The position numbers were made by a program, and so were the translations under genes. From JALYXS01 sp051003795 (GTDB lineage Bacteria; Acidobacteriota; Terriglobia; Bryobacterales; Bryobacteraceae): 10,284 nucleotides of DNA. Under the pieces are notes generated by a model. It worked only from the letters and a program-made list of their open reading frames with translations, did no database searches and was not told the origin of the DNA. Shown here piece by piece: positions 1-7,264 of this stretch; the first letter of the stretch is position 1, and each line of letters starts with the position of its first letter. The stretch is from contig JBPCKZ010000254.1 of the NCBI GenBank assembly GCA_051003795.1, forward strand, positions 1-10,284. Reading direction: 5' to 3'.

Positions 1-45
1 TCCACACGAGTGTGGACACGGCAGGCACGAGTGCCCGCGCCACAA
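1..45. repeat. Truncated copy of a palindromic dispersed repeat, abutting the start of the CRTAC1-like gene
   Basis: Bases 1-45 match the repeat at 6241-6382. They differ at one base from the reverse complement of 6251-6295, and the last 26 bases are identical to the end of its right arm (ending at 6372). Two short palindromes are visible: TCCACAC-GA-GTGTGGA at 1-16 and GGCAC-GA-GTGCC at 24-35. Similarity stops at base 45, the A of the ATG of the following gene. The other half of the element presumably lies left of the window. This is a non-coding repeat of unknown mobility. Confidence 0.85.
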
Positions 46-1643
46 TGTTTTTCTGCGCGATCTTATGTTTCGCGGTTCAGGCACCGCAACTGCGGCCCGT
101 CCATCCTACCGGCCTCGATTTCGAGCATCGCAACTCGCCCACCACGCAGAAGTATCTGATCGAGACCATGGGCGGCGGTGTCGCCCTGCTCGACTACAAT
201 AACGACGGCCTTCCCGACCTCTTCTTCGTGAACGGCGGCAAGCTCGACGATTCCGATTACCACCGCCGCGATCCGGCTTTCTGGAACCGGCTCTATCGGC
301 AGAACCGGGATGGCACGTTTACCGATGTCACCGAATCCGCCGGTCTCGCCAACGCGCCGAACGCGTACGGGATGGGCGCGGCAGTCGGCGATTACGATAA
401 TGACGGATTCCCCGACCTCTACGTCACCAATTACGGCCGCAACACGCTCTATCGCAACAACGGCAACGGCACGTTCACCGACGTTACGGAACAGGCCGGT
501 GTCGCCGCGGGCGGATGGTCGGCTTCGGCCGGGTTCTTCGACTACGACAACGACGGGCGCCTCGATCTTTTCGTAACGCGCTACCTGGATTGGGATATCG
601 CGCGAAATATCCTGTGCGGTACGCCGTTTCATTCCTACTGCCGTCCCGATAAATTTAACGGCGTTACGAATCTGCTATTCCATAACGAAGGGGGCGGCCG
701 GTTTCGAGACGTGAGCGTTGCCTCCGGGATTGCATCGATCAAGGGCAAGTCGCTCGGCGTGGCTTTCAACGATTACGATGGCGATGGATTCGCCGACATC
801 TTTGTCGCCAACGACGGCATGGAGCAGTTTCTGTTCCGCAACAAAGGCGACGGCACGTTCGAGGAGCGCGCCATGGATGCGGGCGTGGCGCTATCGGACG
901 ACGGCAAGCCGTTCGCTGGAATGGGCGTGGCATTCGCGGACTACGATAACGACGGACGGCCGGACATCCTGGTGACGGACCTGGCGCTGGAAAAATACGC
1001 GGCTTATCGCAATGAAGGCGACGGCCGGTTTGAATATGCGAGCTTAACGACCGGTCTTGCGGGCTTGACGGCGCGCAGCTCCGGTTGGGGAATCGGCTTG
1101 TACGATTTCCGGAATAACGGACGAAAAGACGTGTTCGTGGCGCAAAGCCATGTCCTCGACAATGTCGAAAAAATTAACTCCGGGTTGCGTTATTTAGAGC
1201 CGCCCGCGATGTTTCGCAGCATGTTGGACAACCGGGACGGAAAATTCATAAAGGAGGATCTGGGAGAGCTTCCCGCCGTGGCCGGGCGCGGGGCCGCTTT
1301 CGGCGATTTACGAAACGATGGCGGCGTAAGCGTCGTGGTGACAGTCTTAGGCGGCCGCCCGATCGTTTTCGCGAATCGTGGCGGCACTAACCACTGGTTG
1401 ACGCTGAAGCTGATCGGAACCCGTAGCAATCGGGACGGCGCGGGCGCCAAGGTGAAAGTGGGAAACGAGTGGGCTTACGCGACGACTTCGGGCAGCTATC
1501 TTTCCGCCAGCGACGGGCGCGTGCATTTCGGGCTTGGACCGGAGCGGGAGGCGACGATCGAGATCGTCTGGCCCAGCGGCCGTAAACAGCGTCTCGCGCA
1601 CGTGGCGGCGGATCGGATTCTTACGGTGAAGGAACCCGAATGA
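45..1643 (+). CDS. Exported CRTAC1-like FG-GAP/VCBS repeat protein with C-terminal ASPIC/UnbV domain
   Basis: This is a predicted secreted beta-propeller protein of the CRTAC1 (ASPIC/UnbV) family. Starting at the ATG gives 532 aa with a short hydrophobic leader (MFFCAILCFAVQA). Calcium-binding D-x-D/N-x-D-G loops recur at about residues 50, 116, 166, 243 and 299, with degenerate versions near 354 (DFRNNG) and 421 (DLRNDG), consistent with a seven-bladed propeller. C191 and C199 sit in the family's usual CG...YC segment and may form a disulfide. The ASPIC/UnbV domain spans about 449-515 and includes HFGLG and WPSG motifs. In bacteria such proteins are usually extracytoplasmic, with unproven roles in adhesion or ligand binding. 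The frame is open to the left edge, and a GTG at 12 would add 11 residues, but those codons lie in the repeat, so I prefer ATG 45. No Shine-Dalgarno is visible there, so the start is uncertain. Confidence 0.92.
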   Translation: MFFCAILCFAVQAPQLRPVHPTGLDFEHRNSPTTQKYLIETMGGGVALLDYNNDGLPDLFFVNGGKLDDSDYHRRDPAFWNRLYRQNRDGTFTDVTESAGLANAPNAYGMGAAVGDYDNDGFPDLYVTNYGRNTLYRNNGNGTFTDVTEQAGVAAGGWSASAGFFDYDNDGRLDLFVTRYLDWDIARNILCGTPFHSYCRPDKFNGVTNLLFHNEGGGRFRDVSVASGIASIKGKSLGVAFNDYDGDGFADIFVANDGMEQFLFRNKGDGTFEERAMDAGVALSDDGKPFAGMGVAFADYDNDGRPDILVTDLALEKYAAYRNEGDGRFEYASLTTGLAGLTARSSGWGIGLYDFRNNGRKDVFVAQSHVLDNVEKINSGLRYLEPPAMFRSMLDNRDGKFIKEDLGELPAVAGRGAAFGDLRNDGGVSVVVTVLGGRPIVFANRGGTNHWLTLKLIGTRSNRDGAGAKVKVGNEWAYATTSGSYLSASDGRVHFGLGPEREATIEIVWPSGRKQRLAHVAADRILTVKEPE

Positions 1644-2686
1644 CGCTCGCGCTTCTGTCGCTGTGGTTGGCGCTTCAGGTTACGCCGGACGTGAAGCGGC
1701 ACGTCGAAGCCGGGCTCGCCGCGAAACGCGCCGGCGATCTGGATACCGCTATCCGCGAATTCCAGCGCGTCGCGGAATTGGCGCCAAACCTCGCGGCGGC
1801 CCACGTCAATTTGGGCGCGGTCTATTGCGATAAGAAGGATTACGCCGACGCCATCCCGTCCTTGAAACGGGCCCTCGAGATCGATCCCAATTTGCCCGGC
1901 GCGCGGGAAATGCTGGGCGTCGCGCTGCTCGCGCGCGGGTACGCCGCCGAAGCGATTCCACACTTGGAACAGGCGCACGCCGATGGGCTATTGGGGGTCG
2001 CGCTGCTGGAAGCGGGTCGCGCGCGCGAGGCTCTCGACAAACTCGAAGCCGCCCTCGAAAAGCGGCCGGGCGATCCCGATTTGCTGTATTATCTGGGCCA
2101 GGCGCATGCGCGTTTATCGCGGCAGGCGTTCCATGCTCTCACGACGGACCATCCGGATTCCGCGCGCGCGCGCCAGTTGCTCGGCGACGCGGCACTGTCG
2201 GCCGGGAACCGCGACGCCGCGGAGAAACATCTTCGCGCGGCGCTCGATGCCAGGCCGGACCTGCGCGATGTGCATTATTCGCTCGCAGAGCTTTATCTGA
2301 CCGCGGGAGATTACGAGCGCGCCGAGCGAGAATTCCGCGCGGAAGCCTGGCTGAATCCCGGTTCCGCCGCCGCGGCATACAAGCTGGGCTCGGTTCTTCT
2401 AAATCGCGGCGACGTTCGCGCGGCGCTTACCGAGTTGCGGCGCGCGAATACGTTGCAGCCCGGAATGCCCGAAACGCTGGTGGAATTGGCGAAGGCGACC
2501 GCCGCTTCGGGAGACCTCATCGCCGCGGAAAAGCTCTTCCGCGAAGTGTTGAAGCAGGAGCAAGATTCGAATCTGGCCGAGGTGTCGCATTTTCAGCTCG
2601 CGCAAATTTACCGGAAGCTCGGACGGACGCCCGAGGCCGAGAGCGAGATGAAACGGTACCAGGAGATTCGCCGTAAGCGGCAGTGA
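1640..2686 (+). CDS. Exported tetratricopeptide repeat protein
   Basis: The protein is 348 aa with a short hydrophobic N-terminus (MTLALLSLWLALQ), probably a signal peptide without a lipobox, followed by about nine TPR units covering nearly the whole chain (about 18-347). The 34-residue spacing and TPR consensus positions are clear at 52-85, 176-209, 210-243 and 244-277. Around 147-175 the repeat is degenerate. TPR superhelices bind partner proteins, and no catalytic domain is present. The start codon overlaps the stop of the CRTAC1-like gene (ATGA at 1640-1643), and a good ribosome binding site (GAAGGA, 1628-1633) precedes it by 6 nt, so the two proteins are probably translationally coupled. 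Physical partnership with the propeller protein is inferred from this coupling only. The gene ends with adjacent TGA and TAA stops. Confidence 0.93.
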   Translation: MTLALLSLWLALQVTPDVKRHVEAGLAAKRAGDLDTAIREFQRVAELAPNLAAAHVNLGAVYCDKKDYADAIPSLKRALEIDPNLPGAREMLGVALLARGYAAEAIPHLEQAHADGLLGVALLEAGRAREALDKLEAALEKRPGDPDLLYYLGQAHARLSRQAFHALTTDHPDSARARQLLGDAALSAGNRDAAEKHLRAALDARPDLRDVHYSLAELYLTAGDYERAEREFRAEAWLNPGSAAAAYKLGSVLLNRGDVRAALTELRRANTLQPGMPETLVELAKATAASGDLIAAEKLFREVLKQEQDSNLAEVSHFQLAQIYRKLGRTPEAESEMKRYQEIRRKRQ

Positions 2687-2731
2687 TAATCGGCTCGAGT
2701 TTGTGGCAACTAAGGCTTACCGTCCGCTTGA

Positions 2732-2743
2732 TATACTTATAGT
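2732..2743 (+). promoter_or_regulatory. Possible promoter -10 region for the envelope cluster
   Basis: The 83-nt gap between the TPR gene and the next gene is locally AT-rich in an otherwise GC-rich window. It holds overlapping -10-like hexamers TATACT (2732-2737) and TATAGT (2738-2743). No convincing TTGACA-like -35 element is present at 16-18 nt upstream, so the call is weak. If real, it would start transcription a few bases before the ribosome binding site at 2755 and drive the downstream three-gene cluster. Confidence 0.35.
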
Positions 2744-2754
2744 TCCGTTCCGTT

Positions 2755-2760
2755 AGGAGA
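2755..2760 (+). promoter_or_regulatory. Strong ribosome binding site of the PpiD/SurA-like gene
   Basis: AGGAGA lies 9 nt upstream of the ATG at 2770 and fixes that start. It is one of the clearest Shine-Dalgarno sequences in the window. Confidence 0.7.
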
Positions 2761-2769
2761 TTCCTCTAC

Positions 2770-4698
2770 ATGTTTGATCTGTTTCGCAGCCGGGATAAGG
2801 CTGTGCGCATACTGCTTGGCGCAATTCTCGTGATCGTCGCGCTTTCGATGGTCACCTACCTGATCCCCGGCGGCGGGATGGGCGCGGCCAGCGGAAATCC
2901 CGATAATCTGGTCGCCGAAGTCGGCAAGGATCCCATCACGGCGCGCCACGCGGCCCAGGTGATCCAGAGCGTCATTCGCACGCGCCAAGTCCCGCGGGAA
3001 CTGATGTCCCTCTACGCCCCGCAGTTGATCCAGCAGATGGTCAACGACCGCGCTCTCGCTTATGAAGCGCGCCGGCTGGGCCTGCAGGTGAGCGACGCCG
3101 ATGTGGCCAACGCAATCCAGGCGTCGCTGCCTCCGCAGCTTTTCAAAGACGGAAAACTGATCAGCAAAGACGCATACGCCTCGCTGCTGGCCGATCAAAA
3201 TCTGACTATCCCGGAATTCGAGTCCGATATGGCCCGGCAGGTGTTGGTGAACCGCCTTCGTCAGATCGTTGTCGAGGGGACGGTCGTGTCTCCCGCCGAA
3301 GTCGAACAGGAATTCCGGCGCCGCAATGAGAAGGCCAAGATCGAATATGTAATGCTCGCTCCGGCCAAGTTTCAAGCCGAAGTGAAGGTGACGCCGGAAG
3401 AGATGCAGGCGTACTACAACAAGAATCGCGCGGCGTTCCGTACGCCGGAAAAGAAGAGCCTCGGCATCCTGGTGCTCGACCCCGTGAAAATCGGCGAATC
3501 CGTTCCGGTTTCCGGCGCCGATCTCCAGAAAGCTTACGACTCCAACCAAGAAAAGTACCGCACGCCCGAAAGGGTGAAGGTCCGGCACATTCTACTGAAA
3601 AGCGATGCCTCGAACGACGCCGCGGTGAAGGCCAAGGCCGAAGGGATTTTGAAGCAGCTGCGCGGCGGCGCGGATTTCGCGGAACTCGCGAAGAAGAATT
3701 CGGAAGACCCCGGGTCCGCCGCGAAGGGCGGCGAACTGGATTGGATCGTGCGCCAGCAAACCGTGAAGCCTTTCGAGGATGCCGCGTTCTCTCTGCCCGT
3801 CAACCAGATTAGCGATCTGGTGAAGACGCAGTACGGCTATCACATTCTTCAGGTCGAGGCGAAAGAGCCGGCGCACCTGAAAACTTTTGAGGAGGTCCGC
3901 CCCGAACTCGAGGCGGCGTACCGCAAACAACGCGCGGCCGAGCAGATGCAGAAGCTTGCGGATCAAGCCGTGGCGGCGCTTCGCAAAGATCCGCTCCACC
4001 CCGAGAAGGCCGCGAGCGATGTGCACGCGCAACTGGTGCGCGCCGATAACATCGTTCCGGGCGATCCCATTCCACAGATCGGCGTCAGCAAGGAATTCGA
4101 AGAAGCGCTGGCGAGTCTCAAGAAGGGCGAAGTTTCGCAGTCGGTCGTGGTTCCGGGCGACAAAGTCGTAATTGCTTCCGTCACGAACGACATTCCCGCG
4201 CACCTGGCCGGTTTCGAAGAGGCGCAGACCGAAATCCGCAACAAGCTCTCGAAAGACAATCTGGATACGCTGCTTACCAAGCGCGCGTCGGAGCTTATGT
4301 CGAAAGCGCAAGCCATGGGAGGCGATTTGGCGAAGGCGGCCCGATCCGCCGGTCTCGAAGTCAAGACTTCGGGCGACTTCGACCGGCAGGGCGCGATCGA
4401 AGGCGTCGGATCCGCCACGCTGCTGCCCGATGCGTTCTCGAAGCCCGCGGGATCGCTGTTCGGACCCATCTCGGCCCAGGGCGCGCAAGTGGTGGCTAAG
4501 GTTGTGTCGCAAACCGCCCCGAATCTTGGCAACCTCGCCACGCAAAGCGCGACCCTTCGCGACGAGCTGAAGCAGAAGAAAGCCAAGGAGCGCATGATGC
4601 TTTTCGAGGAAGGCTTGCGGCAGCGATTGATCAAAGAGGGCAAAGTCAAAATCCATCAGGACGCGATTAACCGCCTCGCCGCGACGTACCGGGGCTAA
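2770..4698 (+). CDS. Membrane-anchored periplasmic peptidyl-prolyl cis-trans isomerase, PpiD/SurA-like
   Basis: This parvulin-type prolyl isomerase/chaperone of 642 aa is close in size to E. coli PpiD (623 aa) and has the same layout. A short cytoplasmic, basic N-terminus is followed by one transmembrane helix (about 13-34), a SurA-type N-terminal chaperone region (about 45-200), and a PPIC parvulin domain (about 271-363) with the RHIL motif carrying the conserved histidine (H273) and the closing GYHILQV motif (H358). The remaining 270 residues are charged and helical, with a second, degenerate parvulin-like stretch. The family assists folding of secreted and outer-membrane proteins at the periplasmic face of the inner membrane. 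The protein heads a tight cluster with two multi-pass membrane proteins; the next start is 3 nt after its stop. The PPIC domain is certain, but PpiD orthology is an inference from topology and length. Confidence 0.93.
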   Translation: MFDLFRSRDKAVRILLGAILVIVALSMVTYLIPGGGMGAASGNPDNLVAEVGKDPITARHAAQVIQSVIRTRQVPRELMSLYAPQLIQQMVNDRALAYEARRLGLQVSDADVANAIQASLPPQLFKDGKLISKDAYASLLADQNLTIPEFESDMARQVLVNRLRQIVVEGTVVSPAEVEQEFRRRNEKAKIEYVMLAPAKFQAEVKVTPEEMQAYYNKNRAAFRTPEKKSLGILVLDPVKIGESVPVSGADLQKAYDSNQEKYRTPERVKVRHILLKSDASNDAAVKAKAEGILKQLRGGADFAELAKKNSEDPGSAAKGGELDWIVRQQTVKPFEDAAFSLPVNQISDLVKTQYGYHILQVEAKEPAHLKTFEEVRPELEAAYRKQRAAEQMQKLADQAVAALRKDPLHPEKAASDVHAQLVRADNIVPGDPIPQIGVSKEFEEALASLKKGEVSQSVVVPGDKVVIASVTNDIPAHLAGFEEAQTEIRNKLSKDNLDTLLTKRASELMSKAQAMGGDLAKAARSAGLEVKTSGDFDRQGAIEGVGSATLLPDAFSKPAGSLFGPISAQGAQVVAKVVSQTAPNLGNLATQSATLRDELKQKKAKERMMLFEEGLRQRLIKEGKVKIHQDAINRLAATYRG

Positions 4699-4701
4699 AG
4701 C

Positions 4702-5355
4702 GTGCTGCATTCGCTTATCGATTTCCTGAGGTCGTTGACCGACCCCGAGCAACTGATTCACCTGCTCTCGACTCTGTTGACCGGCTGGCTGGGATACGCC
4801 GCGCTCTGCGGCATCGTATTTGCCGAGACCGGCCTGCTCGTGGGCTTTTTTCTCCCCGGCGACTCGCTGCTGTTTACCGTGGGAGTAGTTTGCGGAGCGG
4901 GCGATCTTAACTTGCCGCTGGTGATCTTACTGCTGACCATGGCGGCGATTGTTGGCGACAACACCGGCTACTGGTTGGGCCGGAGCGCCGGTCCGCGAAT
5001 TTTCAGCCGCCCGAAATCGCGTTGGTTGAATCCGGCCCACATCCAGCGCACCAGGGATTTCTACGAGAAGCACGGCGGCAAGACCATAATATACGCGCGC
5101 TTTATCCCGATCGTCCGAACCTGCACGCCGTTCGTGGCGGGAGTGGCGCAAATGCCGTACTTCCGGTTTCTTTGGTTCAGCCTTTTTGGCGGCATCGGCT
5201 GGATTCTGTTCATGACGATGCTCGGCTACGGCCTGGGCAGCGTTCCCGTGGTGCGGCATAATTTCGAGAAAGTGGTGATTGCGATTATCGTTCTATCGCT
5301 GTTGCCGGCCTTGATGGAGTTCGTGAAAAGCAGGCGCCGCGTTTCCAGCGTCTGA
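4702..5355 (+). CDS. DedA-family integral membrane protein (SNARE-associated/VTT domain)
   Basis: The 217-aa polytopic protein has DedA-family hallmarks: FAETGLLVGFFLPGDSLLF with acidic residues E42 and D54, GDNTGYWLGR near 85-94, and the FIPIVRTCTPFVAG segment with arginines R133 and R139. These correspond to the charged residues shown to be essential in E. coli YqjA/YghB. DedA proteins are proton-motive-force-dependent lipid transporters; some members recycle undecaprenyl phosphate across the inner membrane. Which lipid this one moves cannot be read from the sequence. The GTG start lies 3 nt downstream of the isomerase stop with only a weak GGGG upstream, so translation probably depends on coupling. 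The C-terminus ends in a basic tail. Confidence 0.93.
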   Translation: MLHSLIDFLRSLTDPEQLIHLLSTLLTGWLGYAALCGIVFAETGLLVGFFLPGDSLLFTVGVVCGAGDLNLPLVILLLTMAAIVGDNTGYWLGRSAGPRIFSRPKSRWLNPAHIQRTRDFYEKHGGKTIIYARFIPIVRTCTPFVAGVAQMPYFRFLWFSLFGGIGWILFMTMLGYGLGSVPVVRHNFEKVVIAIIVLSLLPALMEFVKSRRRVSSV

Positions 5356-6210
5356 ATGCCGCCGCTCTTGAAAAATCTGCCGTACTTGTTGAAACGCACG
5401 CTGCTCGCTTCGATGGACGACGGATGTTTCGGTATCGCGAAGGGCGCGGCTTACTCGGCTCTGCTGTCTTTCTTCCCGGTGTTGACGTCGGCGGCCGCGA
5501 TCCTGGTCACCACGAAGGCGGATTTCGTCGCGCGCACGATGTCGCAATTCCTCACCCAGGTGGTTCCGCCCGGCACCGAGACCTTGGTGGTGGAACAGTT
5601 CCGGATGAAAGGCCAGCGTTCGGCTGTGTTGCTGGTGATTGCCGCAATGACCTCTTTATGGGCGGCGTCGAGCGTAATCAAGAGCCTGATGGAGGGCTTT
5701 CACGCCGCTTACCGGACCCCGCGAAGCCGGTCGTTCGTGCGCGAGAGCGCGGTGGCGATTTACCTGGTTTTCCTGGCCGCGATCCCGCTGGTCGGCGCCT
5801 CCGCGCTGGTTCTTTTCGGCGGCGAGGTGGAGCGGATTGTGCTGGTCTGGCTGAAAGTCGACCCGGTGCTGACGCCCGTGTCCGAGTTGTGGGAATTGTT
5901 GAGCCGCATCGCGCGATACGCCATTGCGTTCGCGGCGACCGTGGCGCTCACGACAACGCTGTATTACTTCGGCCCCTATCGCAAGCAGCGGTGGTCGAAG
6001 GTGTGGCCGGGCGCGGTGCTGGCGACGGTGCTCTGGCTAGGCGCAACGTTGGGCTTCGCCTGGTATGTGCGCCACCTATCGAATTACAACGTGATGTACG
6101 GCAGCATCGGAACCAGCATCGCGCTACTGGTTTGGATGTACCTGATGGCCGTCATTGCGATTTTGGGATGCGAATTCAATGCCGAGTATGAGCGGATGTC
6201 GGCGGCTTAG
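5356..6210 (+). CDS. YihY/BrkB-family inner-membrane protein (formerly 'ribonuclease BN')
   Basis: The 284-aa protein has about six predicted membrane segments (about 30-52, 88-108, 133-155, 188-206, 217-237, 250-275). Family motifs are AAYSALLSFFPVL near the N-terminus and YGSIGTSIALLVW followed by LGCEFNAEYER near the C-terminus. The family was historically misnamed ribonuclease BN; its members are membrane proteins of poorly defined function, and some have been proposed as transporters. The ATG directly follows the DedA stop (TGA 5353-5355, ATG 5356) with no gap and no obvious Shine-Dalgarno, so translational coupling is likely. Grouping with DedA and a periplasmic foldase suggests an envelope role (inference). 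The gene is convergent with the glycosyltransferase, with the large palindrome between them. Confidence 0.93.
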   Translation: MPPLLKNLPYLLKRTLLASMDDGCFGIAKGAAYSALLSFFPVLTSAAAILVTTKADFVARTMSQFLTQVVPPGTETLVVEQFRMKGQRSAVLLVIAAMTSLWAASSVIKSLMEGFHAAYRTPRSRSFVRESAVAIYLVFLAAIPLVGASALVLFGGEVERIVLVWLKVDPVLTPVSELWELLSRIARYAIAFAATVALTTTLYYFGPYRKQRWSKVWPGAVLATVLWLGATLGFAWYVRHLSNYNVMYGSIGTSIALLVWMYLMAVIAILGCEFNAEYERMSAA

Positions 6211-6240
6211 CGCCCGTCAACTCGTCGTTTCTAGATGACT

Positions 6241-6382
6241 TGAGCCGGGGTTGTGGCGCGGGCACTTGTGCCTGCCGTGTCCACACTCGTGTGGACACAG
6301 GGTTTTCTTCCGGCGCAAAACCCTGTGACGACACGAGTGTCGGCACGGCAGGCACGAGTGCCCGCGCCACAACTCCGGCTCA
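6241..6382. repeat. 142-bp imperfect long inverted repeat with nested short palindromes
   Basis: The left arm, 6241-6306, pairs with the right arm, 6317-6382, over 66 bp with six mismatches around a 10-nt loop (CTTCCGGCGC). The outer ends are TGAGCCGG and CCGGCTCA. Each arm contains its own small palindromes: GTGTCCACAC-TC-GTGTGGACAC (6278-6299) and GGCAC-TT-GTGCC (6261-6272) on the left, CGACAC-GA-GTGTCG (6329-6342) and GGCAC-GA-GTGCC (6350-6361) on the right. A related copy lies at 1-45, so this is a dispersed element; the part shared with that copy ends at 6372, which suggests a core of 6251-6372. It sits between convergent genes, and its last three bases supply the glycosyltransferase stop codon. 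GATG occurs near both ends (6234, 6383) but is offset, so no clean target duplication is visible. The 30 bases before it (6211-6240) show nothing recognisable. Confidence 0.9.
6297..6326. terminator. Possible bidirectional terminator formed by the repeat core
   Basis: The innermost stem pairs ACAGGGTTTT (6297-6306) with AAAACCCTGT (6317-6326). It sits at the centre of a much longer hairpin between convergent genes and is symmetric, so RNA from either strand would fold it. There is no U-tract after the stem, so it is not a classical intrinsic terminator. Transcript ending here is inferred from position and structure. Confidence 0.3.
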
Positions 6383-7264
6383 GATGTTTTGCTTGTGAAT
6401 CTGTATCGGGAGTTCTGAAATTGGCTCGTCCGGGCTAGGGAGCGCTTCCGCGATTTTCGACATCTCGAAGCAAGCGGATTTCCGACGGCCTAAACGCCTC
6501 AGCCACGCGCGCGCAAAAATCCGATTCTTGTACGGCAGCCCTTCGGACCGCCTCGCGAACCCGATTTTCGCCTGCGTGTAGCAGTCCGCCAGCTCCGCTC
6601 GCTTCTCGTGCGAAATCGAGCCGGCGTGCCAGCGGAAGAAGGCTAATGGCTCGTCGATATGCGCGACGGCCGGGTACTGCGCGGCGGTTAGGAGATAAAG
6701 CAGGAGGTCCGGCCCGGCGCCGTGTTGGGCGGAATCGGCGGACACGACGAGATTGCGGCGCAGATCGGCTAGCCGGAAAATTGCAGCTCCGGGCGAGACC
6801 GGCAAATTGCGTCCGCGCAAGGCGTCGCGAATGAAATCCGCGCTGGCCGCTTTGCATGTCCGATGGTTCCACTGGAAACAAATTTGGCCGCCGCCCGGCT
6901 TGGACCCAATTTCGCAATTTGCAAAAACAAAGCCAATTTCCGGGTCGTCGAAGTACGAGACAGTCTTCGCGAGAAAATCCGGCGACATCAGATCGTCCGA
7001 AAAGAGCACTTTGCCGAATTCGCCGCGCGCTTCGTCGAAGCAGCGGCGCCAGTTGCGGACCGGCCCTAGATTCTCCGCGTTGCGGAAAATGCGCACGCGC
7101 GAATCCCGGGCGGCGAACCGGCGGCAGATGTCCCAAGTGCCGTCCGTGCTCGCGTTGTCCACCACGACCACTTCGAAATCGCGAACCGTCTGCGCGCACG
7201 CGGAATCGAGACACGCGGCGAGAAACGCTTCGCGGTTATAAACCGGAACTAGGATGCTGACCAA
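6380..7264 (-). CDS. Family 2 glycosyltransferase
   Basis: This GT-A-fold glycosyltransferase, 294 aa from the chosen start, should transfer a sugar from a nucleotide donor to a growing surface glycan; no substrate can be read from it. The protein opens with the family signature VSILVPVYN, then VVVVDNASTDGT (nucleotide-binding Asp near residue 36), a SDD metal-binding motif at 89-91 and a FRWHAGSIS segment in the C-terminal half. There is no membrane helix. An upstream ATG at 7312 would give 310 aa but overlap the epimerase gene by 64 bp. The TTG at 7264 overlaps by 16 bp, places the GT2 motif at the N-terminus as usual, and has AGAGGA about 9 nt upstream, so I prefer it. It is last in the rfb-like operon. 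Its TGA stop is formed by the outermost bases of the palindromic repeat, so the original C-terminus may have been altered by repeat insertion. Confidence 0.9.
   Translation of the reverse strand: MVSILVPVYNREAFLAACLDSACAQTVRDFEVVVVDNASTDGTWDICRRFAARDSRVRIFRNAENLGPVRNWRRCFDEARGEFGKVLFSDDLMSPDFLAKTVSYFDDPEIGFVFANCEIGSKPGGGQICFQWNHRTCKAASADFIRDALRGRNLPVSPGAAIFRLADLRRNLVVSADSAQHGAGPDLLLYLLTAAQYPAVAHIDEPLAFFRWHAGSISHEKRAELADCYTQAKIGFARRSEGLPYKNRIFARAWLRRLGRRKSACFEMSKIAEALPSPDEPISELPIQIHKQNI

Noticed and set aside
2737..4761. Long minus-strand open frames (283 and 389 aa) opposite the PpiD-like gene
   Set aside because: They lie entirely antisense to a gene with a clear parvulin domain, show no domain of their own, and are expected in GC-rich DNA with strong third-position GC bias.
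5424..6191. 255-aa plus-strand frame within the YihY gene
   Set aside because: It is an out-of-frame shadow rich in Gly, Arg and Ala; the competing frame has clear membrane segments and YihY motifs.
6211..6382. CRISPR-like or tandem repeat array
   Set aside because: Repeated units are inverted arms of one palindrome, not regularly spaced direct repeats with unique spacers.
6234..6386. GATG as a target-site duplication flanking the repeat
   Set aside because: The left GATG is separated from the element by three bases and the motif is only 4 nt, so chance is a sufficient explanation.
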